NCBI GenBank assembly: GCA_033795365.1
Contig: JARYGU010000003.1
Coordinates: forward strand, 62,001-126,000
Source: JARYGU01 sp033795365
GTDB lineage: Bacteria; Pseudomonadota; Alphaproteobacteria; Rhizobiales; Rhizobiaceae
Length of the DNA: 64,000 nucleotides
Direction: 5' to 3'
Both the position numbers and the translations under genes were made by a program. Below, piece by piece: positions 15,756 to 24,113 of this stretch; position 1 is the first letter of the stretch; each line of letters opens with the position of its first letter. The notes beneath the pieces were generated by a model, which worked only from the letters and a program-made list of their open reading frames with translations, made no database searches and had not been told where the DNA came from.

Positions 15756-18023
15756 TTGGTCGTTCTTGCCGCCTTCCGTCGCCGCCTGCGGACCGCCGCC
15801 GAATGGGCCCGGCCGTCCCTCTTCCCCGCGGCGATGGCCGCGGCCATGATCGTCACCGCCGGCCTCTACTACGAAAAGCAGAACGAGCGCGTCCACCTGA
15901 ACGAGCTCCAGGGCGCGGTTGCAAACGAACTCAACCTCATCGGCGCGCGCCTGCAGGCCGAGATCGGCGCGAATGTCGCCGCGCTGCGCAGCTTTGCCGA
16001 CCTCTATTCGATTTCGCCGGAAAACGCCCAGAGCCAGTTCCATCTCTTCGCGCGCCGGCTGCTCCTGCAGAATTCGCAGTTCCGCCGCATCGGCGTCGCG
16101 CCCGATGCGGTCGTAACGCACACCTTTCCCCTGAAGGGCAACGAGGGGCATCTCGGCATCGACTTCAAGAAATTCGGTTCCTTCCGGACCGCCGCCAACC
16201 TGGACCCGCGCCAGCGCGAACCGATGATGCTGGGGCCGGTGCAACTGCCGAACGGCACGCGCGGCTTCGACCTCTTCATGCCGATCTTCACCCAGGAGCC
16301 GGGACGCAGCGCGCTGTGGGGCTATATCGACGGCATCATCGACGAGCGCCAGCTCTATATCGACGCCGGGCTGATCGGCGCCGCGGACGAGAAAAGCCGG
16401 CCCGGCTGGGCGGGCGGCAAGGACATCCTGCTCTCGGTACGCGACGTCAGCGTCGCCAACAACGTCCAGGATCCGTTCTTCGGCGATCCGGCGATCTTCC
16501 GCAACTCGCCGGTGCTGCGCGTGCTCGACTTTCCGGGCGGACGGTGGGAGCTGGCGGCCATTCCGCGCGGAGGCTGGAACAATCCGCCCGAAAACCGCAA
16601 CGAGGTCCGCCTGCTGATCGCAGGCGCCGCCGCCGTCATCATCGTGCCGATCTTCCTGACCGGCGGGCTCGTCAGCGAGCGCCAGAGGAATATCGCCAAC
16701 CTGAAGCAGGCCAACCACCGCATCGAGCACAATGCGCTGCACGACCCGCTGACGGAGCTCGCCAACCGGCGCAAGCTCGACGACGAGCTGAACAAGCTCG
16801 CCGCCCTCAGCCGCCAGGAGGAAATCCGGCTCGGCATCCTTCATATCGACCTGGACCGTTTCAAGCAGATCAACGACACGCTCGGCCATGCCGCCGGCGA
16901 CGCGCTGCTCGTCCACGCCTCGCGCATCCTGCGCTCCTGCGTGCGGGAGGAGGATCTCGTCGCGCGCATCGGCGGCGACGAATTCGTCATCGTGATCGGC
17001 GACACCATCGGCCAGAGCTATCTCACCGCATTGTCGCAGCGCATCATCAGCCTGATGCAGCATCCGGTCGACTATCACGGCCATATGTGCCGCTTCGGCG
17101 TCAGCATCGGCATCGCCCGCACGAAGGGGCGCAGGCTCGATACGCGGCAGTTGCTCGTCAACGCCGATATCGCGCTCTACCGGGCAAAGGCGCTCGGCCG
17201 CAACCGCTACGAATTCTTCACCGAGGCGCTGCAGGCGGAAATCATCACCAACAAGCGGATCGCCGACGATATCCTGTCAGGTATCGAGAACAACGAGTTC
17301 GTCCCCTTCTACCAGCCGCAGATCGATGCCGGCACGCTGAAGCTCGCCGGCGTCGAGGCGCTGATCCGCTGGCATCATCCGCGTGACGGCATCCTTGCGC
17401 CCGACCGGTTCCTGAAGATCGCGGAGGATCTCAACGTCGTCTCCACGCTCGACCGGATCGTTCTCGAAAAGGCGCTGATCGATTGCAGCCGCTGGGCGGC
17501 CAAGGGCGTGATCGTTCCGAAGATCTCCGTCAACGTCTCGGCCAAGCGCCTGCGCGACGAAACCCTCGTCAACAGTCTCACCGGCCTTTCGATCAATCCG
17601 GGCCAGATCTCCTTCGAACTGGTGGAATCGATCTTCCTCGACGAGACGGACGATATCGTCCTCGACAACATCGCGAAGATCAAGGCGCTCGGCATCGACA
17701 TCGAGATCGACGACTTCGGCACCGGGCATACCTCGATCGTCAGCCTGTTGAAGCTGAAGCCCAAGCGGCTGAAGATCGACCGGCAACTGGTCGCTCCCAT
17801 TCTTGCGTCGCGCCACGAGCAGGCGCTCGTGCGCTCCATCATCGATATCGGACGCTCGCTCGGCATCGAGATCGTGGCGGAAGGGGTGGAAACGATGCAG
17901 CATGCGGAGATGCTGAGCGTGCTCGGTTGCGACCTCCTGCAGGGCTTCGCCTTCGCAAGACCCCTCTCGCGCGACGACTTCCTCACCTTCGCAACCGCCA
18001 ACCAATGGAAACTGGCGTCCTGA
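15756..18023 (+). CDS. Membrane CHASE-GGDEF-EAL cyclic-di-GMP enzyme
   Basis: This 755-residue sensor enzyme has a membrane helix at about residues 22-40, a periplasmic CHASE-like sensor domain to about 280, and a second helix (LLIAGAAAVIIVPIFLTGGL). Diguanylate cyclase and phosphodiesterase domains follow. The GGDEF signature is intact at about residue 406 and is preceded by the product-inhibition I-site REED. The EAL domain is also complete: EALIRWHHP near 533, NVSAKRL, DDFGTGHTS, KIDRQL, VAEGVET and LQGFAFARP. Both activities are therefore possible. The start is uncertain; TTG at 15756 with GGGAA upstream is the best choice. Confidence 0.92.
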   Translation: MVVLAAFRRRLRTAAEWARPSLFPAAMAAAMIVTAGLYYEKQNERVHLNELQGAVANELNLIGARLQAEIGANVAALRSFADLYSISPENAQSQFHLFARRLLLQNSQFRRIGVAPDAVVTHTFPLKGNEGHLGIDFKKFGSFRTAANLDPRQREPMMLGPVQLPNGTRGFDLFMPIFTQEPGRSALWGYIDGIIDERQLYIDAGLIGAADEKSRPGWAGGKDILLSVRDVSVANNVQDPFFGDPAIFRNSPVLRVLDFPGGRWELAAIPRGGWNNPPENRNEVRLLIAGAAAVIIVPIFLTGGLVSERQRNIANLKQANHRIEHNALHDPLTELANRRKLDDELNKLAALSRQEEIRLGILHIDLDRFKQINDTLGHAAGDALLVHASRILRSCVREEDLVARIGGDEFVIVIGDTIGQSYLTALSQRIISLMQHPVDYHGHMCRFGVSIGIARTKGRRLDTRQLLVNADIALYRAKALGRNRYEFFTEALQAEIITNKRIADDILSGIENNEFVPFYQPQIDAGTLKLAGVEALIRWHHPRDGILAPDRFLKIAEDLNVVSTLDRIVLEKALIDCSRWAAKGVIVPKISVNVSAKRLRDETLVNSLTGLSINPGQISFELVESIFLDETDDIVLDNIAKIKALGIDIEIDDFGTGHTSIVSLLKLKPKRLKIDRQLVAPILASRHEQALVRSIIDIGRSLGIEIVAEGVETMQHAEMLSVLGCDLLQGFAFARPLSRDDFLTFATANQWKLAS

Positions 18024-18323
18024 TCCTTCGGCTGCGCGTCCCGTCTCCGCAAATGCCCCTCATCCGCCTGCCGGCACCTTCTCCCCGCATGCGGGGAGAA
18101 GGAAGATGCCGCGCCGCTGCCATTCCCCTTTCCCGCCCGGATCAAGAGGAAAGAGAGGAGCGAAAACGGAGCCGCCGGGGCGGCGGCAGGCATGCCGGAC
18201 ACCGGCTCGCGCCGAAAAACCGCGGGCGACAACGCGAAAGCCTTGTCCCTTCCCGCTGTTTTCCACTAAGAGAAACGCGGGTGCAGTCAATTGCACAATC
18301 ATTCTCCGGTCCGGTCTGCCGCC
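18024..18323. other. Intergenic region with CTCCCCG-hairpin repeat (family A)
   Basis: This 300-base gap before aroC contains a family A dispersed repeat at about 18053-18118. Its core is a perfect 26-bp palindrome, 18077-18102, in which CCTTCTCCCCGCA is followed by its complement. The same layout (CCCCTCATCCG, CTGCCGGCACC, hairpin, GCCGCG) recurs at 42886 and inside glyS. The remainder presumably carries the aroC promoter. Confidence 0.65.
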
Positions 18324-19421
18324 ATGTCGCACAATACCTTCGGTCATCTCTTCCGCGTCACCACCTGGGGCGAAAGCCATGGGCCGGCGCTCGGCTGCGT
18401 CGTCGACGGTTGCCCCCCCGGCATCCGCTTCACGCTTGGCGAGATCCAGGCCTGGCTCGACAAGCGCAAGCCGGGCCAGTCGCGCTTCGTCACCCAGCGC
18501 CGCGAGGACGACCTCGTCAAGGTGCTCTCCGGCGTGATGCTCGACGACGACGGCGAGACGATGATCACCACCGGCACGCCGGTCTCCATGCTGATCGAGA
18601 ACACCGACCAGCGCTCCAAGGATTACGGCGAGATCGCCCGGCGCTACCGTCCCGGCCATGCAGACTATACCTATGACGTCAAATACGGCATCCGCGACTA
18701 TCGCGGCGGCGGGCGCTCCTCGGCGCGCGAGACGGCGGCACGGGTGGCTGCCGGCGGGCTGGCGCGCAAGGTCGTGCCGGGCCTCGTCGTGCGTGCCGCC
18801 CTCGTGCAGATCGGCAAGCACCGCATCAACCGCGACAATTGGGACTGGCGCCAGGTGAACGAGAACCCGTTCTTCGCGCCCGACCCGGCCATCGTCCCTG
18901 TATGGGAGGAGTATCTCGACGGCATCCGCAAGGCGGGCTCCTCCGTCGGCGCCGTGGTCGAGGTGGTGGCCGAAGGCGTGCCGGCGGGCATCGGCGCGCC
19001 GATCTATGCCAAGCTCGACCAGGACATCGCCTCAGGCCTGATGTCGATCAATGCCGTCAAGGGAGTCGAGATCGGCAACGGCTTCGCCGCCGCCGAAATC
19101 ACCGGCGAGGAGAATGCCGACGAGATGCGCGTCAGCGCGGCCGGCGACCCGATCTTCCTGTCCAACAATGCCGGCGGCATCCTCGGCGGCATCGCCACCG
19201 GCCAACCGGTGGTCGCCCGCTTCGCCATCAAGCCGACCTCCTCGATCCTCACCGAGCGCCGGTCGATCGATGCCGACGGCAACGAGGTGGACGTGCGCAC
19301 CAAGGGCCGCCACGACCCCTGCGTCGGCATCCGCGCCGTGCCGATCGGCGAGGCAATGGTCGCCTGCACCATCGCCGACCACTATCTGCGCGACCGCGGC
19401 CAGACCGGCCGGCTGAAATAA
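18324..19421 (+). CDS. aroC: Chorismate synthase
   Basis: AroC converts 5-enolpyruvylshikimate 3-phosphate to chorismate using reduced FMN; this is the last common step to aromatic amino acids, folate and ubiquinone. The protein (365 residues) starts MSHNTFGHLFRVTTWGESHG, the first signature. It contains YRPGHADYTYDVKYGIRDYR and GGGRSSARETAARVAAGG, and ends with the DPCVGIRAVPIGEAM signature. The ATG at 18324 is preferred over one 11 codons upstream because homologues begin here. ribB follows 11 bases later. Confidence 0.97.
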   Translation: MSHNTFGHLFRVTTWGESHGPALGCVVDGCPPGIRFTLGEIQAWLDKRKPGQSRFVTQRREDDLVKVLSGVMLDDDGETMITTGTPVSMLIENTDQRSKDYGEIARRYRPGHADYTYDVKYGIRDYRGGGRSSARETAARVAAGGLARKVVPGLVVRAALVQIGKHRINRDNWDWRQVNENPFFAPDPAIVPVWEEYLDGIRKAGSSVGAVVEVVAEGVPAGIGAPIYAKLDQDIASGLMSINAVKGVEIGNGFAAAEITGEENADEMRVSAAGDPIFLSNNAGGILGGIATGQPVVARFAIKPTSSILTERRSIDADGNEVDVRTKGRHDPCVGIRAVPIGEAMVACTIADHYLRDRGQTGRLK

Positions 19422-19432
19422 CGAGGTTTCCC

Positions 19433-20533
19433 ATGTCCTATGACCAGAAGCGTGTCGTCGATGCCATCCGCGCCTTCGAGGCCGGCGAGATCGTCGTCGT
19501 CATGGACGACGACGGCCGCGAGAACGAGGGCGACCTGATCGTCGCCGCCGTCCACTGCACGCCGGAGAAGATGGCCTTCATCGTGCGCCACACCTCCGGC
19601 ATCGTCTGCACGCCGATGCCGCGCGAGGAGGCCAAGCGCCTCAACCTGAATGCCATGGTGGCGGAAAACGATTCGGCGCACACCACGGCCTTCACCGTCT
19701 CCGTCGATTTCAAGCACGGCACGACGACCGGCATTTCCGCCGACGACCGGACGCTGACGGTGCGCAACCTCGCCAATCCGAATGTCGGCGCGACCGATTT
19801 CGTGCGCCCCGGCCACATCTTCCCGCTGGTCGCCCGCGAGGGCGGCGTGCTGATGCGCTCGGGCCATACGGAGGCCGCCGTCGACCTCTGCCGGCTCGCG
19901 AGCCTGCCGCCGATCGGCGTGATCAGCGAGCTCGTCAACGACGACGGCACGGTGATGCGCGGGCCGCAGGTTGCAAGCTTTGCCGAGGCGCACGGTCTGA
20001 AGCAGGTCTCCGTCGCCGATCTCATCGCCTACCGCCAGCGCAAGGAAACGCTGATCGAGCATGGTGCCGCCTTCGACGTCGAGACCCCCTACGGCCGCGC
20101 GAAGGGCCATACCTATTCGCTGCCCTGGGACCCGATGCAGCATCTCGCGGTCGTCTTCGGCGACATCCGCGACGGCGTCGACATCCCGGTCCGGCTGCAT
20201 CTGGAAAATGTCGGCGGCGACGTCTTCGGCGCGGATCGCCCGATCGAGCGGATCATGAAACGCCTTGCCGAAGAGGGGCGCGGCGTCATCGTCTACCTGC
20301 GCGAAGGCTCCGTCGGCGTCGGCGCTTCGCAGACCGCGCGCAAGGGCAAGCACGACCGCGAGGCGCATGACGAGGCGCAGGCGCGCGAAAACGAATGGCT
20401 GGAAATCGGCCTCGGCGCGCAGATCCTGAAGGATCTCGGCATCACCTCGATCAAGCTCATCGCATCGCGCGAGCGCCACTATGTCGGCCTGGAAGGCTTC
20501 GGCATCAAGATCGCCAAGACCGCGATCTACTGA
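19433..20533 (+). CDS. ribB: 3,4-dihydroxy-2-butanone-4-phosphate synthase with degenerate GTP cyclohydrolase II domain
   Basis: The N-terminal 200 residues are a complete RibB domain, which makes the four-carbon precursor of riboflavin from ribulose 5-phosphate: DDDGRENEGDLIVAA, then GHTEAAVDLCRLA. The C-terminal 160 residues resemble RibA (FDVETPYGRAKGH, RLHLENVGGDVFGADRP). However, the zinc-binding cysteines of the normal SECLTGDVFGSLRCDCG region are replaced (LENVGGDVFGADR). GTP cyclohydrolase II activity is therefore unlikely and the domain may be structural. The 366-residue length fits RibBA-type fusions. It is probably co-transcribed with aroC. Confidence 0.93.
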   Translation: MSYDQKRVVDAIRAFEAGEIVVVMDDDGRENEGDLIVAAVHCTPEKMAFIVRHTSGIVCTPMPREEAKRLNLNAMVAENDSAHTTAFTVSVDFKHGTTTGISADDRTLTVRNLANPNVGATDFVRPGHIFPLVAREGGVLMRSGHTEAAVDLCRLASLPPIGVISELVNDDGTVMRGPQVASFAEAHGLKQVSVADLIAYRQRKETLIEHGAAFDVETPYGRAKGHTYSLPWDPMQHLAVVFGDIRDGVDIPVRLHLENVGGDVFGADRPIERIMKRLAEEGRGVIVYLREGSVGVGASQTARKGKHDREAHDEAQARENEWLEIGLGAQILKDLGITSIKLIASRERHYVGLEGFGIKIAKTAIY

Positions 20534-20537
20534 GGGC

Positions 20538-21446
20538 TCAGGCCCGCTCGGCCGACGCCTTGACGAAGTCGATGAAGGCCCGCAGCGGCGCAGGCACGAG
20601 CCGCCGTCCGGGATAATAGAGGAACGGCCCCGGGAAGCGCTCCCACCACGGTTCGAGGATAGGTTCGAGCGCACCGCTTTCGAAATGCGGGCGCAGCCAG
20701 TCCTCGAAGAGGTGGACAATGCCCGCGCCGGCGATCGCCGTATCGACGGCGAGATCGAACGCTCCCCCGACCTGCACGATCAGCGGCCCCGCAGTGTCGA
20801 TCCGCACGACCTCTCCATCGCGCTCGAATTCCCACGGCGGCATCGAGCCGGAGGAAAAGCGGCCGCGCAGGCAGGTATGGCCGAGCAGTTCGCCGGGATG
20901 CTCCGGCCTGCCGCAGCGGTCGAGATAAGCGGGAGACGCGGCGGTGGCGAAGCGCTGAATGCGCGGTCCGATCGGCACCGCGATCATGTCCTGCTCCAGC
21001 CGCTCGTCATAACGGATGCCGGCGTCGCAGCCGGCGGCAAGCACGTCGACGAAGCTTTCCTCGGTGATCACCTCCAGCCGGATATCGGGATAGGCGGCAA
21101 GGAATGGCGCGACGATGCGCGGCAGCACCAGCCGCGCCGCGCTGACCGGCACGTTGAGCCTGAGCGTGCCCGCCGGCCTGTCGCGATAGCCGTTGACCAC
21201 GTCGAGTGCCGCCTCGACCTCGCTCAGGGCCGGGCCCAGCCGTTCCAGCAGGCCGCTTCCCGCCTCGGTCGGCATGACGCTGCGCGTCGTGCGGTTGAGC
21301 AGCCTGACGCCGAGCTGTGCTTCCAGCCGGCGCACCGCCTCGCTCAGGCCCGATGCGCTGAGGCCGCTTGCGCGGGCACCCTCGCGAAAGCCCTTGGCAC
21401 GCGCCACCGCGACAAAGGCGTTCAGATCCCCCAGATCGACCTTCAC
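20538..21446 (-). CDS. LysR-family transcriptional regulator
   Basis: This 302-residue protein has an N-terminal winged helix-turn-helix (DLNAFVAVARAKGFREGARA, SGLSEAVRRLEAQLGVRLLN) and a periplasmic-binding-protein-like effector domain. The sequence type (TTRSVMPTEAG, then VSAARLVLPRIVAPFLAAYP) is that of regulators often found next to oxidoreductases. It is divergent from the aldo/keto reductase gene at 21542, so that gene is the likely target. The stop lies five bases from the ribB stop, making the two convergent. Confidence 0.93.
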   Translation of the reverse strand: MKVDLGDLNAFVAVARAKGFREGARASGLSASGLSEAVRRLEAQLGVRLLNRTTRSVMPTEAGSGLLERLGPALSEVEAALDVVNGYRDRPAGTLRLNVPVSAARLVLPRIVAPFLAAYPDIRLEVITEESFVDVLAAGCDAGIRYDERLEQDMIAVPIGPRIQRFATAASPAYLDRCGRPEHPGELLGHTCLRGRFSSGSMPPWEFERDGEVVRIDTAGPLIVQVGGAFDLAVDTAIAGAGIVHLFEDWLRPHFESGALEPILEPWWERFPGPFLYYPGRRLVPAPLRAFIDFVKASAERA

Positions 21447-21471
21447 TGTTCGCTTCTCCGCACAACCCGTT

Positions 21472-21499
21472 CGGATTGTACCCCGTTATCGCAAATCCG
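21472..21499. promoter_or_regulatory. Candidate LysR operator between divergent genes
   Basis: CGGATT (21472-21477) and AATCCG (21494-21499) form an inverted repeat with a 16-base spacer, in the 95-base gap shared by the LysR gene and the aldo/keto reductase gene. This is where LysR proteins usually bind to control themselves and the divergent gene. Confidence 0.45.
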
Positions 21500-21541
21500 G
21501 ACAATGCCTATCTTCATATCCTCGTTGAAAGGAGACAGATC

Positions 21542-22420
21542 ATGTCCAGTATCGACCAATCCGGAACGTTCACCCTCGGCGACCGCAGCGTGAAGCGGCT
21601 CGGCTACGGCGCCATGCAGCTCGCGGGACCCGGCGTGTTCGGCCCGCCCAAGGACCACGATGCGGCGCTGGCCGTGCTGCGCGAGGCGGTGGAAAGCGGC
21701 GTGAACCACATCGACACCAGCGATTTCTACGGTCCGCACGTCACCAACCGGCTGATCCGCGAGGCGCTCCACCCCTATTCCGACGATCTCGTCATCGTCA
21801 CCAAGATCGGCGCCCGGCGCGGCGAAGACGGATCGTGGCTGCCCGCCTTCTCGCCCGAAGCGCTGACCGCGGCCGTGCACGACAACCTGCGCAATCTCGG
21901 GCTCGACGTTCTCGACGTCGTCAATCTGCGCATCATGTTCGACGCGCATGGGCCCGCCGAAGGTTCGATCGAGGCGCCGCTCACCGCGCTGGCGGAGCTT
22001 CAGCGGCAGGGTCTCGTGCGCCACATCGGGCTCAGCAACGTCACCCCCGCGCAGGTCGCGGAAGGGCGCCGCATCGCCGAAATCGTCTGCGTGCAGAACC
22101 ACTACAATCTGGTGCATCGCGGCGACGACGCGCTGGTCGACGATCTTGCCCGCGACGGCATCGCCTATGTGCCGTTCTTCCCGCTCGGCGGATTCAGCCC
22201 GCTGCAGTCGTCCAGCCTGTCCGACGTTGCCCGGCGCCTGCAGGCGACGGCGATGCAGGTGGCACTCGCCTGGCTGCTTCGCCGCGCGCCCAACATTCTT
22301 CTGATCCCCGGCACCTCGTCGCTCGTGCACCTGCGCGAAAACCTCGCAGCCGCCGGGCTCGCCCTTCCCGACGACGCGCTCGCGGAGCTGGACCGCGTGG
22401 CCGGCGTCGGCTCCGCCTGA
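21542..22420 (+). CDS. Aldo/keto reductase family oxidoreductase
   Basis: This 292-residue NAD(P)H-dependent reductase has the TIM-barrel motifs of the aldo/keto reductase superfamily: GVNHIDTSDFYGPHVTNRLI with catalytic Asp and Tyr, VIVTKIGARR with the catalytic Lys, the RHIGLSNVTPAQV strand, and LLIPGTSSLVHLRENL for nucleotide binding. The usual catalytic His region reads NLRIMFD, so the His is not obvious. GAAAGGAG precedes the ATG. It is divergent from a LysR gene that probably regulates it. The substrate is unknown. Confidence 0.9.
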   Translation: MSSIDQSGTFTLGDRSVKRLGYGAMQLAGPGVFGPPKDHDAALAVLREAVESGVNHIDTSDFYGPHVTNRLIREALHPYSDDLVIVTKIGARRGEDGSWLPAFSPEALTAAVHDNLRNLGLDVLDVVNLRIMFDAHGPAEGSIEAPLTALAELQRQGLVRHIGLSNVTPAQVAEGRRIAEIVCVQNHYNLVHRGDDALVDDLARDGIAYVPFFPLGGFSPLQSSSLSDVARRLQATAMQVALAWLLRRAPNILLIPGTSSLVHLRENLAAAGLALPDDALAELDRVAGVGSA

Positions 22421-22465
22421 CGGAAAACAACCGGCGACCCACCCCCGCAGCCGGCGCGCCAGTCC

Positions 22466-22496
22466 GGTCGCGCCGGCCTGAAACGCCGGCGCGACC
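22466..22496 (+). terminator. Strong hairpin downstream of the aldo/keto reductase gene
   Basis: A perfect 12-bp stem with loop CTGAAAC lies 46 bases after the stop codon. It is followed by TCTCATTCT rather than a clean T-run, so it is a plausible but not classical terminator. Confidence 0.45.
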
Positions 22497-22716
22497 TCTC
22501 ATTCTACATCCCGATCCGCTCGTGGAGCAGCGGAAACGAACGCATCATTGCGACGTTCCCGCGTGTCGGCGCGAATGGCGGGTTGAAGGCGGCCGCGTCG
22601 AACTTCATAGCGGAAAGGAATGCCCTGCCGTGACGAAATCCATCATGGACGTTTAAGTCACCGGTGGAAACAACTTTCGATCCTGGGTGTTTGGAGACCT
22701 ATATCCCGTTCGACCC

Positions 22717-22755
22717 AGAGCATTTCCGTTTTAAACGGAGTCACGGAAATGCTCT
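22717..22755 (+). repeat. Palindromic intergenic repeat (AGAGCATTTCCGT type)
   Basis: AGAGCATTTCCGT (22717-22729) and its exact complement (22743-22755) enclose an inner CCGTTTTAAACGG dyad. The element ends 19 bases before the GTG of the response regulator, so its hairpin would sit next to the Shine-Dalgarno GGAG. Similar elements recur between genes in rhizobia. Confidence 0.6.
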
Positions 22756-22774
22756 ATCACGGTAGGAGACTCTG

Positions 22775-23134
22775 GTGGCAGACCCTGTACGGATCCTCGT
22801 CGTCGAGGATGAATGGCTTATCGCCGAGGACCACGCGGCCAACCTGCGCCGTGCCGGCCATCATGTCGTTGGCCCCTTCGCGTCGGTGAAAGCAGCTCTT
22901 GCCGCCGTCGAGAGCGAGGAAATCGACCTCGCACTCCTCGATTTCGAACTGTCCGACGAAAACAGCTATCCCGTCGCAGAACGCCTGCACCAGCGCGGCA
23001 TCCCCTTCGCATTTCTCAGCGGCCATACCGAACTCCATCTGCCGGCGGACATGGACGGAGCGCATATCATCGGAAAGCCTATCGCGCCTGCCTGCCTTCT
23101 GGCAACGGTCGACCGGCTCTCCGGCGATCGCTGA
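22775..23134 (+). CDS. Single-domain response regulator (CheY-like receiver)
   Basis: The 119-residue protein is a receiver domain only. It has the acidic pair in VVEDEWLIAEDHA, the phosphoacceptor Asp in LALLDFELSD, the conserved Ser/Thr in FLSGHTE and the Lys in IIGKPIAP. There is no output domain, so it should act by protein contact or as a phosphate sink. The start is a GTG at 22775 with GGAG upstream. No histidine kinase gene is nearby. It is convergent with the flavodoxin-fold oxidoreductase. Confidence 0.88.
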   Translation: MADPVRILVVEDEWLIAEDHAANLRRAGHHVVGPFASVKAALAAVESEEIDLALLDFELSDENSYPVAERLHQRGIPFAFLSGHTELHLPADMDGAHIIGKPIAPACLLATVDRLSGDR

Positions 23135-23175
23135 CGAGAGAGATCGCTCCGCCTTCGAGGATGCCCGACGATCGG

Positions 23176-24018
23176 TCAGGTCCGGCTGAGGGATGCATCC
23201 TGCGCCGGCACTTCGGGAGACCGATGCGCAGGGTCCGCGCCTTTGAGGTGCAGCGCGAAGCCGGCAGCATCTTGGCCGCCGAGGTCGGGCCGGAGCTGAA
23301 GGCTCGGGATCAGGTAGTCTCCGCCGTTCTGCCTGCGGTAGGGTATGGGCGGCGTGGAACCGATCGTGCGCATCCGCTCGCGCAAGCGCTCGGCAAGGTG
23401 CTCGAAGCCGGCCCCGTCGAGACAATCGACCCTGTAGGCGACGAACGGCGGAAGCACGTCGTAGCCGGGATAATAGAGGATCCCGTGATTGATCGGGAAA
23501 AGCAGGTCGTCGATCGGCCCGTTGACCCCACGGGGAGAATAATGCTCCTCCCATCCGCCGGCAGTCACGATCAGCATGGCACGCTTGCCGGCGAAGGTTC
23601 CCTCGCCGAAGCGGTCGCCCCAATGCCTGTCGCTATGTTCGCCGACCCCATAGGCGAAGCCGTATGCGTAGACCCGGTCGACCCAGCCCTTGAGGATGGC
23701 CGGCATGGTATACCACCAGAGCGGAAACTGGAGGATCAGGACGTCGGCCCACAGGAGCTTCGCGTGCTCGGCCCTGACATCCTCGGTCAGCGTCTCGGCG
23801 GCGAAGGCCTCGGCGGAGGCTGCTGCGGGCCTTAGCCGCGCCTGCGGTGCCAGGGAGGGGAAATCGGCACGGTCGACCTCGGATTTCCAGCCGTCTCCAT
23901 AGAGATCCGTCACCCGCACCTCATGGCCTTGGGCTTCGAGTTCCCGGATGGCGACGTCGCGAAGCGCGCCGTTCAGCGAACGTGGTTCGGGATGAGCGAA
24001 AACGAGTAGAACTTTCAT
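23176..24018 (-). CDS. NAD(P)H-dependent flavodoxin-fold oxidoreductase (NQO1/MdaB/KefF type)
   Basis: This 280-residue protein starts MKVLLVFAHPEPRSLNGALR, the FMN-binding start of the quinone reductase family. It continues with VRVTDLYGDGWKSEVDRADF and the diagnostic LILQFPLWWYTMPAILKGWVDRVY. A later GGWEEHYSPRGVNGPIDDLL loop is also typical. Such enzymes reduce quinones by two electrons and protect against oxidants. It is divergent from the LysR gene at 24114, which probably controls it. Confidence 0.92.
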   Translation of the reverse strand: MKVLLVFAHPEPRSLNGALRDVAIRELEAQGHEVRVTDLYGDGWKSEVDRADFPSLAPQARLRPAAASAEAFAAETLTEDVRAEHAKLLWADVLILQFPLWWYTMPAILKGWVDRVYAYGFAYGVGEHSDRHWGDRFGEGTFAGKRAMLIVTAGGWEEHYSPRGVNGPIDDLLFPINHGILYYPGYDVLPPFVAYRVDCLDGAGFEHLAERLRERMRTIGSTPPIPYRRQNGGDYLIPSLQLRPDLGGQDAAGFALHLKGADPAHRSPEVPAQDASLSRT

Positions 24019-24081
24019 GAGTCAGCGATCCTTCGGGTTGGAACTGACCCTTCAGATAGACGACGCGGGTGCGATCCGGTA

Positions 24082-24098
24082 TATGCAGCCAATGCATA
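24082..24098. promoter_or_regulatory. Candidate LysR operator TATGCA-N5-TGCATA
   Basis: A perfect inverted repeat, TATGCA-GCCAA-TGCATA, lies 15 bases before the LysR start codon in the 95-base gap shared with the divergent oxidoreductase gene. It fits a LysR binding site that controls both genes. Confidence 0.5.
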
Positions 24099-24113
24099 AC
24101 ATTGTGCCGGATA

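Larger units (their letters stand above)
22421..22774. other. Intergenic region with a strong GC hairpin and family E palindrome
   Basis: This 354-base gap begins with a 12-bp perfect stem (GGTCGCGCCGGC 22466-22477 against 22485-22496, 7-base loop) that probably ends the reductase transcript. It finishes with a palindromic repeat at 22717-22755. No reading frame between them resembles a gene. Confidence 0.5.

Noticed and set aside
22660..22700. A GGAAAC...TGTTT pair resembling an ECF (RpoE2-type) stress promoter upstream of the response regulator
   Set aside because: The -35 is GGAAAC rather than GGAAC and the -10 is poor, so the match is too weak to annotate.
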